From NCBI GenBank assembly GCA_034401795.1, contig JAVVLW010002611.1, positions 40,001-104,000 of the forward strand: DNA of 64,000 nucleotides, written 5' to 3'. Position 1 is the first letter of the stretch; every line of letters begins with the position of its first letter. The notes beneath the pieces were generated by a model. It was given only the letters and a program-made list of their open reading frames with translations. It was not told the origin of the DNA and searched no databases. Source of the stretch: Chaetoderma sp. LZ-2023a. Taxonomy: Eukaryota > Mollusca > Caudofoveata > Chaetodermatida > Chaetodermatidae. The translations under genes and the position numbers were made by a program. Positions 35,501-46,999 of this stretch are shown here, piece by piece.

Positions 35501-37440
35501 ATGAAGATACACTCATTAGAATTACATGTAACCTACAGGACTGATGAAGATACACTCATTAGAGTTATATGTAACCTACAGGGCTGATGAAGATACACTC
35601 ATTAGTTATATGTAACCTACAGGACTGATGAAGATACACTCATTAGAGTTATATGTAACCTACAGGACTGATGAAGGCACACTCATTAGAGCTATATGTA
35701 ACCTACAGGACTGATGAAGATACACTCATTAGAGCTACAGATATCCTACAGGACTGATGAAGATACACTCATTAGAGCTATAGGTAACCTACAGGACTGA
35801 TGAAGATACACTCATTAGAGCTATAGGTAACCTACAGGACTGATGAAGATACACTCATTAGAGTTATATGTAACCTACAGGACTGATGAAGGCACACTCA
35901 TTAGAGCTATAGGTAACCTACAGGACTGATGAAGATACACTCATTAGAGCCATAGGTAACCTACAGGACTGATGAAGATACACTCATTAGAGCTATAGGT
36001 ATCCTAGAGGACTGATGAAGTTGGAGACACACTCATTAGAGCTATAGGTAACCTAGAGGACTGATGAAGATACATACATTAAAGCTAGATGTAACCTAGA
36101 GGACTGATGAAGATACACTCATTAGAGTTATATGTAACCTACAGGGCTGATGAAGATACACTCATTAGAGTTATATGTAACCTACAGGACTGATGAAGAT
36201 ACACTCATTAGAGTTATATGTAACCTACAGGACTGATGAAGTTGAAGATACACTCATTAGAGCTATATTTAACCTACAGGACTGATGAAGATACATACAT
36301 TAGAGCTAGATGTAATCTACAGGACTGAAGATACACTCATTAGAGCTATAGGTATCCTAGAGGACTGATGAAGTTGGAGACACACTCATTAGAGCTATAG
36401 GTAACCTAGAGACACTCATTAGAGTTATATGTAATCTAGAGGACCGATGAAGATACACTCATTAAAGTTATATGTAACCTACAGGACTGATGAAGATACA
36501 CTCATTAGAGTTATATGTAACTTACAGGACTGATGAAGATACACTCATTAGAGTTATATGTAACCTACAGGACTGATGAAATTGACGATACACTCATTAG
36601 AGCTATATTTAACCTACAGGACTGATGAGGATACATACATTAGAGCTCGATGTAATCTACAGGACTGATGAAGATACACTCATTAGAGCTATAGGTATCC
36701 TAGAGGACTGATGAAGTTGGAGACACACTCATTAGAGCTATAGGTAACCTAGAGGACTGATGACGATACACTCATTAGAGTTATATGTAACCTAGAGGAC
36801 TGATGAAGATACACTCATTAGAGTTATATGTAACCTACAGGACTGAAGAAGATACACTCATTAGAGTTATATGTAACCTACAGGACTGATGAAAATATAC
36901 TCATTAGAGTTATATGTAACCTACAGGACTGACGAAGATACACTCATTAGAGTTATATGTAACCTAGAGGACTGATGAAGACACACTCCTTAGAGCTATA
37001 TGTAACCTACATGACTGATGAAGATACACTGATTAGCACTATATGTAACCTACAGGACTGATGAAGACACACTCATTAGAGTAATATGTAATCTACAGGA
37101 CTGATGAAGACACACTCATTAGAGTTATATGTAACCTACAGGACTGATGAAGATACACTCATTAGAGCTATATGTAACATACAGGACTGATGAAGATACA
37201 CTCATTAGAGTTATATGTAACCTACAGGACTGATGAAGACACACTCATTAGAGTTATATGTAACCTACAGGACTGATGAAGACACTCATTAGAGCTATAA
37301 GTAACCTACAGGACTGATGAAGATTCACTCATTAGAGCTATATGTAACCTACAGGACTGATGAAGTTGAAGATACATTTATTGGAGCTCTAGATAACCTA
37401 CAGGACTGATGAAGATACACTCAATAAAGCTATAGGTTAC
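29545..37440 (+). repeat. 43-bp satellite-scale array, about 180 units
   Basis: The unit is GGACTGATGAAGATACACTC, ATTAGAGTTATATGTAACCT, ACA. Variants include AGTTGGAGACACACTCATT and AGGTATCCTAGA. Long blocks repeat as higher-order units: for example the 30.4-31.4-kb run of variants reappears at about 34.15-35.1 kb, and 32.7-34.0 reappears at about 36.2-37.3 kb. It has stops in all frames and no coding potential. It is the largest single component of the 30.9-kb intron. Confidence 0.97.
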
Positions 37441-37500
37441 AACGGAAGAGGAACTGAGTTTCTGGACACTCCCAGAAGTTCTCTTCCTGGAAGTTTCAGA

Positions 37501-37950
37501 CCAGATGGACTCATGTGTAGAGCCCTGACTCTGGTCCATGTGTTGAGCCCTGACTCAAGTCCATGTGTCTAGCCTGACTCAGGCCCATGTGTCGAGCCCT
37601 AACTCCGGCCCATGTGTCGAGCCCTAACTCTGGCCCATGTGTAGAGCCCTGACTCTGGCCCATGTGTAGAGCCCTGATTCCGGCCCATGTGTAGAGCCCT
37701 GACTCCAGCCCATGTGTAGAGCCCTGACTCTGGCCCATGTGTAGAGCCCTGACTCCAGCCCATGTGTAGAGCCCTGACTCTGGCCCATGTGTAGAGCCCT
37801 GACTCCGGCCCATGTGTAGAGCCTTGACTCTGGCCCATGTGTAGAGCCCTGACTCCGGCCCATGTGTACAGCCCTGACTCCAGCCCATGTGCAGAGCCCT
37901 GACTCCGGCCCATGTGTAGAGCCCTGACTCCGGCCCAGGTGTAGAGACCT
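37501..37950 (-). repeat. 25-bp minisatellite, about 18 units
   Basis: GTAGAGCCCTGACTCCGGCC, then CATGT, repeats every 25 bp. Because 25 is not a multiple of three, a 75-bp cycle passes through all frames and leaves the minus strand open for about 125 codons in each. Not a gene. Confidence 0.95.
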
Positions 37951-38009
37951 TTAGTTTTTCTGCATATCACGCATCATGTGTGGCAGTGTCACAAAATAAG
38001 GATTTTTTA

Positions 38010-38945
38010 CGATAGCATAGCCCCTTGATAAATCAAATGTTTATTTAAAACTCTAACATCATTCTCATTCTTGAAAAGGAGACAAATCACACACGAACAA
38101 AGTCTAAACCATGTAAAAGTATGGAAGAAACTTTAAATTCATTGTAATTTTGCTGCAGACTGAATGCAATGATGATATATAGCAAATCTGTAACATTTCA
38201 TTGGGATCGGATAAGCCCTTGATGAATTAAAAGACCATTGAATAACTTTAACATTCTCCTAATTCTGTGGCTAAGCAGAATATAAAACACACAAAAATTA
38301 ACTAAGCCCAAACCCAGTTAAAATATGGAAAAAATTAAAAAAACTTATTTATTGTTATGTAGACTAAATGCACTCATGGTATAAAACAAAACTGCAAAGT
38401 TTTCATGGTTTTGGATAAGTTCTTGCCTAATTAAAGGTCAACTTAAAGATTAACATTCTTATAATTCTTGGCCTTAATTCTGATTTCCTGCTGACCATGT
38501 CATGGTCGACTGTAGTTTGACCACGGTCGACCATGATTTTTTGCTCACCTTGTTAACAAAGTCAAAACATCATGGTCAGATGACCATGATAAACCATATG
38601 TGACCTTGTTTGCCATAAATTTCAGAGGCTTTGTTATCAAACATGTTATTCCTATTGAGAATGATATCATAGTCAGTTCATGGTTAGATGTCAACAATAT
38701 TTTTAACAATTATCAACGGCCCTCATTGACCACGATATATCATGGTCAAGCATGGTTACTGGAGAATTCAATGTTATTACTATTGACAGTGATATCATGG
38801 TGACTACATGCAATGATGCTATCGATAAAATCTGTAAAGTTTTATTAAATCAAATCTGTAAAGTTTTATTAAGATCGGATAAGTCCTTGATGAATTAAAT
38901 GTTCATTGAAAACCGTTAACATTTACCTAATTCTTGTTGGACTCC
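38010..38945. repeat. Old ~200-bp direct repeats
   Basis: GATAAGCCCTTGATGAATTA, or a close variant, recurs near 38019, 38209, 38412 and 38877, each followed by an AACATT-CTAATTCT phrase; the spacing of the first three is about 190-205 bp. Highly diverged. A foreign segment at about 38475-38810 carries repeated CATGGTC and its complement, including GTCGACTGTAG...GGTCGACCATG. Confidence 0.6.
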
Positions 38946-40810
38946 GAACGTCATTTGGATCGCTATATCGAGACCCTCTGCTTTGCTATGGACTCGACAA
39001 AAATCTATGATATGTGGGTTTCGGATGAGTAAGATTCCTGTATGTACAGGTCTGAGAGCCTCCTACCATGGGCCATTTCAAATGATAACTGAGTCAGTCG
39101 GTCCCGAAGGTAAATTGTCTAAAATAATCTCTTGAGTCTGAAAATGAACATTTTAAATGAAACAATTGAAATTTTCTTGAACAAATTTGATGATTAAAGA
39201 TTTAAGAGGCTTCTTCAGGCTACCAAGACCAACCTGCATACAGAGATTCTCCCCAGGAGAATTTGTTATAAGTAACAAGGAATAAAGAGCTGAGTTGTGA
39301 TTGCACCCATGATAGAATGTCCCTAGTAATACATTTCCTTGGTTTTCCTATCGATACTTTGTGGGTTACATTAAATTCTCCAAATGATTGATAAATCAGT
39401 TTTATATAGAAGTTTTGAAGTCTACCAGTCTAGTGTGTCTCTCCAGGCAAGTTAGATTCAAATCGGACCAGAAGGACAATTCCGGGATGATAAAGTCTGC
39501 TTTATTTGAAAGATTACTACATGTTCAATTAAATTGCGTCAGAATAATAACCAAATAGAAATAGCGTAACCAACTATCGCTAGATAAAGTCGGTAAAATT
39601 GACAATCTAGCGATGTCAGCCCCGCACCACCGCTATTGCTATGACTGGAGGAGCGAGGCCAATAGATGCGGGTATATATTTTAAAGAAGTATACATAAAT
39701 GATAATAGTAAACGAACAATTGAAGCAATTTCCAATGATTCTAGGATCTCTAAATAGGTGCCGGCCTCTGGATTAATATGATATAATGGATGTTATTATC
39801 GGACAAGAGGTTCAGAAGACTGGAATATATAAAAAAAATTATTCATCTAAGATACGATCTGAGAATATGTTATCCTTTTTTGGTAAAATTCGGCATGAGA
39901 TGGTTTTTGTCTCGCAAACTTTATCTTTGCATATTGTTATTAAATTGGAATGTGCTTAAAGCTGAAAGAAATGGCTATTTGCCTGACCAATTATAATTTT
40001 GCTCACGTGAATATTGCCAGAGATATCACCGAATGAATTAACATTTTGACATAAAATCTGGGAATTTTCATCGCCAATCAATATTGCTTGGCAAGCTGTA
40101 GTAATTTCAATAATTAAGATATTTTGATGGAATTTTTCCCGTTATGTGATAACATTGTAAGGCTTCGGCACATCAAATTCTGTCATTGTAGCAGTAATAC
40201 TCATTCTGATATGGGATGATGGATAGAGCGCATCCTGATATTTTTGTTTGAAATCTTGCTGGCTTAGTTTTTCCCGCAGAGTGTATCTTTTGAACCACTA
40301 TGCCGATTCTAACATCCCTAGCATTGGATAAATCTTCTGATAAGATACAGAAAATGGAATCTATGCTTCAGCGGTCTAGAGGTTAACGATTCCCCACCGA
40401 CTTCGGATGCTAGAATTACTTAAAAAACTTACTAGCTTAACTGGCCAATGTCCTAACGATTAAAAATTAGTACATGTTAGGCCTCCATGCATATACATAT
40501 TTATTGTACAGTCCTCGCGCTCGGCAAAGATAGCATTGGTGCGGGGATCACGTCAGGATCTCATGAAATCTCGCTCTCGTTGCAAGAAAATGGCGCCGCC
40601 CGGGAGACAAAATAATCCCATGTTTAGGATGGTATAATTACTCGTATTATTTATCTATTGTTTTTATTTAGGATCCAACATGTTAGTCATATAATAGTCT
40701 TTCAAATAAAGTACACTTTTACCAATCCCAGAATTGTCCTTTACTGACTAAGAATAGACAGATGATGAATGGACAGTATATATGATTACTGTATTCTGCG
40801 GCAACATCAT
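38946..40810. other. Intron sequence with one old H2 copy; no gene seen
   Basis: A very diverged H2 element lies at about 39075-39205 (GAGTCAGTCGGTCC, then GGTAAATTGTCTAAAATAA). A phrase with TCAGCCCCGCACCACCGC near 39620 marks a local GC rise. I looked for an additional SCHIP1-like exon here and did not find one. Confidence 0.4.
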
Positions 40811-40814
40811 ACAC

Positions 40815-41360
40815 CTGCAATCAGGCCTTCTTCGCTTTTGACCACTGTGTGTTGTCCTCAGCCAAAAACTTTAGCTTCCTCAGGCCCATTCTAGATCTGA
40901 GTGTACCGAGTCCTGCTTTCATGAGGTCACCTCGTAGCACGCTTAACATATTTATGCAATGACATCCTCTTGTGGCATTATATTTGCTGGTGCCTAGTGG
41001 CGCTAATTGCAAGGCTCTCTGTGCTGGTGTGTCCTCTGGTACCCATCCTTAGCACACGGCCAAATATGGACCATCTTTGCTCAGCAACATTTACAGACAG
41101 CAGCGATGTTTTACACATCTTGTATAGTGCATCGTTGGAATTATGAGTTCTGGTCATTGGTGTCCAGTGATGGTGCGTATGTGTTTGCGGTGGCAGGCTT
41201 CAAGTTTGTCTAGAACTGCCCTGCTTTTACAGTTATACAGCAACATCGAGGATACGCAGGTTGCCTTGTACAGATGTAGTCTTTTTATCAAGGGCATCTT
41301 TGATCTATGAATCCATAGCTTCCAGAAGGACTGGAAAGCGATGTTCCCCATGGCACAGCA
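40815..41360 (-). pseudogene. LINE ORF2 C-terminal fragment
   Basis: The minus strand reads LYKATCVSSMLLYNCKSRAV, LDKLEACHRKHIRTITG, then in another frame ALYKMCKTSLLS, QRWSIFGRVLRMGTRG, and finally GLRKLKFLAEDNTQWSK. This is the order of the RT thumb and C-terminal region of a LINE type in which HRRHLR, RWxxFGHxLR and LAxDRxxW are conserved. Two frameshifts and the absence of the RT core show a 5'-truncated dead copy. A different LINE lineage from copies A and B at 4-7 kb. Confidence 0.7.
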
Positions 41361-41569
41361 TGCGGCAATGTCAGCAGTACTACAGAGCAGTCAGCCAGAA
41401 TCTTACTTTTCCTCCATGGTTCGCCGCCATGAATTGGATCGCCATTTTCATTAGTTTTATGCTTTGTTGATAGGTATAAGTGGGTGAACTCTCATTTCAA
41501 TTCATTCATAGAGATTCTAAATTTTTAGTTTGCTTGCAGCTATTGGGAGAAGTTCGTCAAGGGGTTTCT

Positions 41570-42100
41570 TTTCCTCATCTAGTCCACATCGTCGGCATAT
41601 TCCATCTCTAGTGGCATACACAATATGGACACTGGAGGTTTGGTCTTGTGGAATTTTCCTGCACACATTTCAATGCAGCAGCAACATAACAGGTAACATG
41701 AACCATGGTATAAACTAACTTGTCCCTTTGGGGCAGACTAGCTAAAACATAATGGAAGAATCCAATCTATCACTCAAGTATCTGACATCATAATTAATTA
41801 TGTCCACATCGTCGGCATATTCCATCTCTAGTGGCATTTTGTGGCAGAATGGACCCGAGGAAGCTAAATTAATTATGTCCACATCGTCGGCATATTCCAT
41901 CTCTAGTGGCATACACAATATGGAAACTGGAGGTTTGGTCTTGTGGAATTTTCCTGCACACATTTCAATGCAGCAGCAACATACCAGGTAACATGAACCA
42001 TGGTATAAACTAACTTGTCCCTTTGGGGCAGACTAGCTAAAACATAATGGAAGAATCCAATCTATCACTCAAGTATCTGACATCATAATTAATTATGTCA
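41570..42100 (-). pseudogene. Duplicated RT YADD segment
   Basis: Three copies of the minus-strand peptide PLEMEYADDVDIIN, the catalytic box of a LINE RT, lie near 41582-41616, 41802-41836 and 41877-41911. A block of about 220 bp (41582-41803) is repeated at 41877-42098, with a shorter unit between. The flanking DNA (TGTCACTCAAGTATCTGACA-like) is the 5' segment of H1. It may come from the same LINE as 40815-41360, rearranged with an H1 element. Confidence 0.6.
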
Positions 42101-42109
42101 CTTGTTAGC

Positions 42110-42425
42110 TGGTGTCACATGTAAAATGGTGTAGTTCAGTCTTGAAAATCGAAGTCTGTCACAAATGGTACGAATTGTATGTATTTGATGAATTAACAAT
42201 TTAATAAAAATTCTATTGAATATCTTGAAACTAATTTAACTGGGAGCTGTTAGCAGCAACAGCCTCCAAGTCAAATTAGTTTCAAAATATTCAACAGCTT
42301 ACCTGTATAGTTACCTTGAAATTTAGATTCTCTGAATTCAGGTTTAAAAATTCAAATCAATTCCGACACAGATACAGAAGTGGGCGGAGCTTAGCAAAAA
42401 AGTGGCCGGGGCAAAGCTAGTAATG
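42110..42425 (+). mobile_element. H1 hairpin element
   Basis: Palindrome at 42212-42298 (inner pair AGCTGTTAGC/GCAACAGC), 3' flank TTACCTGTATAGTTACC, GTGGGCGGAGCTTAGC. Same subfamily as 18.7-19.0 kb. Confidence 0.75.
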
Positions 42426-42439
42426 GATCCCGCTATTGT

Positions 42440-43556
42440 TCTCGTTTTGCCATCTACTAAAATTACAGATCTATGAGCTACATACCACATCAGCCATGGA
42501 TGAGTCTTTTCAGCTGTCTCTCTACCTACTATAATTATAGATCTATGAGCTACATACCACATCAGCCATGGATGAGTCTTTTCAGCTGTCTCTCTACCTA
42601 CTATAATTATAGATCTATGAGCTACATACCACATCAGCCATGGATGAGTCTTTTCAGCTGTCTCTCTACCTACTATAATTATAGATCTATGAGCTACATA
42701 CCACATCAGCTATGGATGAGTGTCTTTTCAGCTGTCTCTCTACCTACTATAATTATAGATCTATGAGCTACATACCACATCAGCTATGGATGAGTGTCTT
42801 TTCAGCTGTCTCTCTACCTACTATAATTATAGATCTATGAGCTACCTACCACATCAGCTATGGATGAGTGTCTTTTCAGCTGTCTTTCTACCTACTATAA
42901 TTATAGATCTATGAGCTACCTACCACATCAGCTATGGATGAGTGTCTTTTCAGCTGTCTCTCTACCTACTATAATTATAGATCTATGAGCTACCTACCAC
43001 AACAGCTATGGATGAGTGTCTTTTCAGCTGTCTCTCTACCTACTATAATTATAAATCTATGAGCCACATACATCAGCTATGGATTAGTGTCTTTTCAGCT
43101 GTCTCTCTACCTACTATAATTATAGATCTATGAGCTACCTACAACATCAGCTATGGATGAGTGCCTTTTCAGCTGTCTCTCGACCTACTATAATTATAGA
43201 TCTATGAGCTACCTACCACATCAGCTATGGATGAGTGCCTTTTCAGCTGTCTCTCTACCTACTATAATTATAGATCTGTGAGCTACATACCACAACAGCT
43301 ATGGATGAGTGTCTTTTCAGCTGTCTCTCTACCTACTATAATTATAGATCTGTGAGCTACATACCACATCAGCTATGGATGCGTGTCTTTTCAGCTGTCT
43401 CTCTACCTACTATAATTATAGATCTGTGAGCTACATACCACATCAGCTATGGATGAGTGTCTTTTCAGCTGTCTCTCTACCTACTATAATTATAGATCTA
43501 TGAGCTACATACCACATCAGCTATGGATGAGTGTCTTTTCAGCTGTCTCTCTACCT
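42440..43556 (+). repeat. 72-74-bp minisatellite, about 15 units
   Basis: The unit contains TACCTACTATAATTATAGAT, CTATGAGCTACATACCACAT, CAGCTATGGATGAGTGTC and TTTTCAGCTGTCTCTC. The first units are 72 bp (open frame on both strands), and later ones gain two bases (GAGTGTC). Confidence 0.95.
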
Positions 43557-43770
43557 CTAATTGCATATGAGCCATAGTACTCGCCTAGGAGAGAACATAG
43601 CAGAGCATGTGAGAATCACACAGGAACAATGTTTTGTATGTGGGTGCATGCACATGCATGTGTGCGCCAGGCCCAAAACATCTCAAAAACCTCTATATGC
43701 AAAGACATACTATGTGCTAACACCTGGGGCTGGTTTCAAGAAGGCTCACAATTAAGTTACATCTGGTATA
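43557..43770. other. Intron sequence, no gene seen
   Basis: Contains GCATGCACATGCATGTG near 43645; nothing coding. Confidence 0.5.
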
Positions 43771-43774
43771 ACTT

Positions 43775-44135
43775 ACTGCCTTTTACAATGGAGGGATCCA
43801 GTCTGTCACTCAAGTATGTCATAATCAAATAGGTCATTTGCGGGCTTACGTCACAATCAACTCTGTCATGAAGCTTGAAAAGTCTGTCAAGTACCGGGAT
43901 ATACAAATTCTTTGTCTTTGATAAATTAACATTTTTAAAAACATTCTGTTGAAAATTTCACACTAATTTAACTGGGCGCTGTTTCTGCCTATGCACACAG
44001 CCAAATTAGCTTCAACATATTCATCAGCTTACCTGTATAATTAGATTGAAATTGGGATCTGTGAATTTAAAGTTCAAAGTATATACATTGATTCCAACAT
44101 GAGTGAAAGTGGGCGGGGTTTAGCTAGAAACGGAC
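43775..44135 (+). mobile_element. H1 hairpin element, diverged
   Basis: AATGGAGGGATCCAGTCTGT and CACTCAAGTATGTCATAATC form the 5' part. The eroded palindrome lies at 43945-44027, and the 3' flank has CAGCTTACCTGTATAATTAG and AGTGGGCGGGGTTTAGCTAG. Confidence 0.65.
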
Positions 44136-44149
44136 GCCTCAACACACCT

Positions 44150-45850
44150 TTCCTGAGTATTTATCTATCAATCTGATGTCATACTATGTCATAATCAGCT
44201 AAGTGGCGTGTAGGATGACATCATAATCAACACACCTTTCCTGAGTATTTATCTATCAATCTGACGTCATACTATGTCATAATCAGCTAAGTGGCGTGTA
44301 GGATGACGTCATAACCATTTCACCGTTCCAGAGAATCCATCTATCAATCTGACATCATATTATCTCATAATCAGCTAAGTGGCATTTAGGATGACATCAT
44401 AACCATTTCACCATTCCAGAGAATCCATCTATCAATCTGACGTCATATTATGTCATAATCAGCTAAGTGGCGTGTAGGATGATGTCATAACCATTTCACC
44501 TTTCCAGAGAATTCATCTATCAATCTGATGTCATAATCAGCTAAGTGGCGTGTAGGATGAAGTCATAATCAACACACCTTTCCAGAGTATCCATCTATCA
44601 ATCTGACGGCATATTATGTCATAATCAGCTAAGTGGCGCATATGATGACGTCATAATCAACACACCTTTCCAGAGTATCCATCTATAAATCTGATGTCAT
44701 ATTATATCATAATCAGCTAAGTGGCGTGTATGATGACGTCATAATCAACACACCTTTCCAGAATATCCATCTATCAATCTGACGTCATATTATGTCATAA
44801 TCAGCTAAGTGGCGTGCAGGATGACGTCTCTAATCAACACACCTTTCCAGAGTATCCATCTACCAATCTGATGTCATATGTCATAATCAGCTAAGTGGCG
44901 TGTAGGATGATGTCATAATCAACACATCTTTCCAGAGTATCCATCTATCAATCTGACGTCATATTATATCATAATCAGCTAAGTGGCGTGTATGATGACA
45001 TCATAATCAACACACCTTTCCAGAGTATCCATCTATCAATCTGACGTCATATGATGTCATAATCAGCTAAGTGGCGTGTAGGATGACGTCATAACCATTT
45101 CATCTTTCCATAGTATCCAGCTATCAATCTGACATCATATGATGTCATAATCAGCTAAGTGGCGTGTAGGATGATGTCATAACCATTTCACCTTTCCAGA
45201 ATATCCATCTATCAATCTGACGTCACATTATGTCATAATCAGCTAAGCGGTGTGTAGGATGACGTCATAATCATTTCACCTTTCCAGAGTATCCATCTGT
45301 CATATGACATTATAAAAAAGCTAAGCCGTGTGTAGGGTGACGTGATAATCATTTCACCTTTCGAGATATTCATCTAGCAATATGACATCATATGACATCA
45401 TAATCAGCTAAGCGGCGTGTAGGATGACATCATAATCATTTCACCTTTCCAGAGTATCCATCTATCAATCTGATGTCATATGATGTCATAATCAGCTAAG
45501 CGGCGTGTAGGATGATGTCATAATCATTTCACCTTTCCAGAGAATTCATCTATCAATATCACATCATATAACATCATAATCAGCTAAGCGGCGTGTAGGA
45601 TGACGTCATAATCATTTCACCTTTCCAGAGTATCCATCTATCAATCTGATGTCATAATCAGCTAAGCGGCGTGTAGGATGATGTCATAATCATTTCACCT
45701 TTCCAGAGAACTCATCTATCAATATGACATCATAATCAGCTAAGCGGCGTGTAGGATGACATCAGAATCATTTCACCTTTCCAGAGTAGCCATCTATCAT
45801 CTAACGTCATAATCAGCTAAGTGGCGTGTAGGATGCCGTCATAATCATTA
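44150..45850 (+). repeat. 88-bp minisatellite rich in TGACGTCA
   Basis: About 19 units. TAATCAGCTAAGTGGCGTGT starts near 44193, 44281 and 44369, 88 bp apart. Each unit has two GACGTCAT boxes or their CpG-lost forms (GATGTCAT, GACATCAT) and CACCTTTCCAGAGTATCCAT. The array runs straight into the 5' segment of the H1 element at 45.85 kb, whose own 5' segment is of the same sequence. Confidence 0.92.
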
Positions 45851-46165
45851 TGCCATAAACGATTCAATTTGGCCCGTCTTTAACTCCTAATAGTCTGACA
45901 TGTTGTACGAATTGTGTGTCTCTACTAATTAAAACATGCGGTTGAAAATTTTGAAACTAATTTGACTGGACGCTGTTGCTGCCATAGGAGCAACAGCAAC
46001 CAGACAAATTAGTTCCAAAATATTCAATAGCTTACCTGTATCGTTTTCTGGAAAATGATAGTCAGGGAGTTCAGAGATCGATCGATGCTAACCGGAGTGA
46101 GGTGTGGGTGGAGCTAAGCTAGGGATGGGCGGGGCATAGCTAAAACTGGAAAGGGCCATTGAACT
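45851..46165 (+). mobile_element. H1 hairpin element joined to the 88-bp array
   Basis: ATGCCATAAACGATTC, CATGTTGTACGAATTG, palindrome at about 45938-46030 (inner GCTGTTGCTGCC/GAGCAACAGC), then GCTTACCTGTATCG, ATCGATCGATGC and GGGCGGGGCATAGCTAAA. Confidence 0.8.
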
Positions 46166-46445
46166 TGCACTAATTTAGGGAAGTTGTTTTACTTCAGTAC
46201 CCTTCATGAAACTAAACCATTATTTTGCAATGTCTCAGTGTCTCCACAATTTTCTTAGTAAATACCTGTTCTATTCTAAATTGTGTGTGCATACTGTATG
46301 AATGTCTACGCTGTACACAGGTGTATACTATTAAAAGTGTGTGTATGCTGTATGCGTATCTACGCTATAGGCAGGTGTATACTATTGTAAGTGTGTGTAT
46401 GCTTTATGCATGTCTACGCTATCCGCAGGTGTATACTATTGTATT
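46166..46445 (+). repeat. Leader plus first 54-bp units
   Basis: GAACTTGCACTAATTTAGGG through TGTCTCAGTGTCTCC is a unique-looking leader, which recurs at about 46.69 and 48.98 kb. It is followed by about three units of the 54-bp repeat. Confidence 0.8.
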
Positions 46446-46740
46446 TTTATTTTATTGACGCACTGGCAACGTGCAGCTTCAATTTCCATGTGCTAACTTA
46501 GCCGACAGTCATGCATAGGAGCAATGGCGACCAGACAAATTAGTTCCAAAATATTCAATAGCTTACCTGTATCGTTTTCTGGAAAATGATAGTCAGGGAG
46601 TTCAGAGATCGATCGATGCTAACCGGAGTGAGGTGTGGGTGGAGCTTAGCTAGAGATGGGCGGGGCATAGCTAAAACTGGAAAGGGCCATTGAACTTGCA
46701 CTAATTTAGGGAAGTTGTTTTACTTCAGTACCCTTCATGA
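46446..46740 (+). repeat. SINE tail fused to half an H1 element
   Basis: TTTTATTTTATTGACGCACT to CCGACAGTCATGCA is the tail of the 346-bp SINE unit. It joins abruptly at about 46516 to TAGGAGCAATGGCGACC, the right half of an H1 palindrome plus its 3' flank. The same junction is seen at about 48803. Confidence 0.8.
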
Positions 46741-46999
46741 AACTAAACCATTATTTTGCAATGTCTCAGTACCTGTTCTATTCTAAATTGTGTGTGCATA
46801 CTGTATGCATGTCTACGCTGTACACAGGTGTATACTATTAAAAGTGTGTGTATGCTGTATGTGTATCTACGCTATACACAGGTGTATACTATTGTAAGTG
46901 TGTGTATGCTGTATGCGTATCTACGCTATAGGCAGGTGTATACTATTGTAAGTGTGTGTATGCTGTATGCATGTCTACGCTATCTGCAGGTGTATACTA
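46741..46999 (+). repeat. 54-bp units, second block
   Basis: The leader is shortened (AATGTCTCAGTACCTG), followed by about four units of the 54-bp repeat ending at TATACTATT, where the SINE array starts. Confidence 0.85.

Noticed and set aside
29545-37440. CTGATGA in every unit, as in a hammerhead ribozyme core
   Set aside because: The required GAAA strand and flanking stems are absent in the unit; only the seven-base match is present.
37511-37970. Three overlapping open frames of a GLYTWAGVRALHMG type
   Set aside because: A 25-bp repeat cycles through all three frames, so all stay open by arithmetic.
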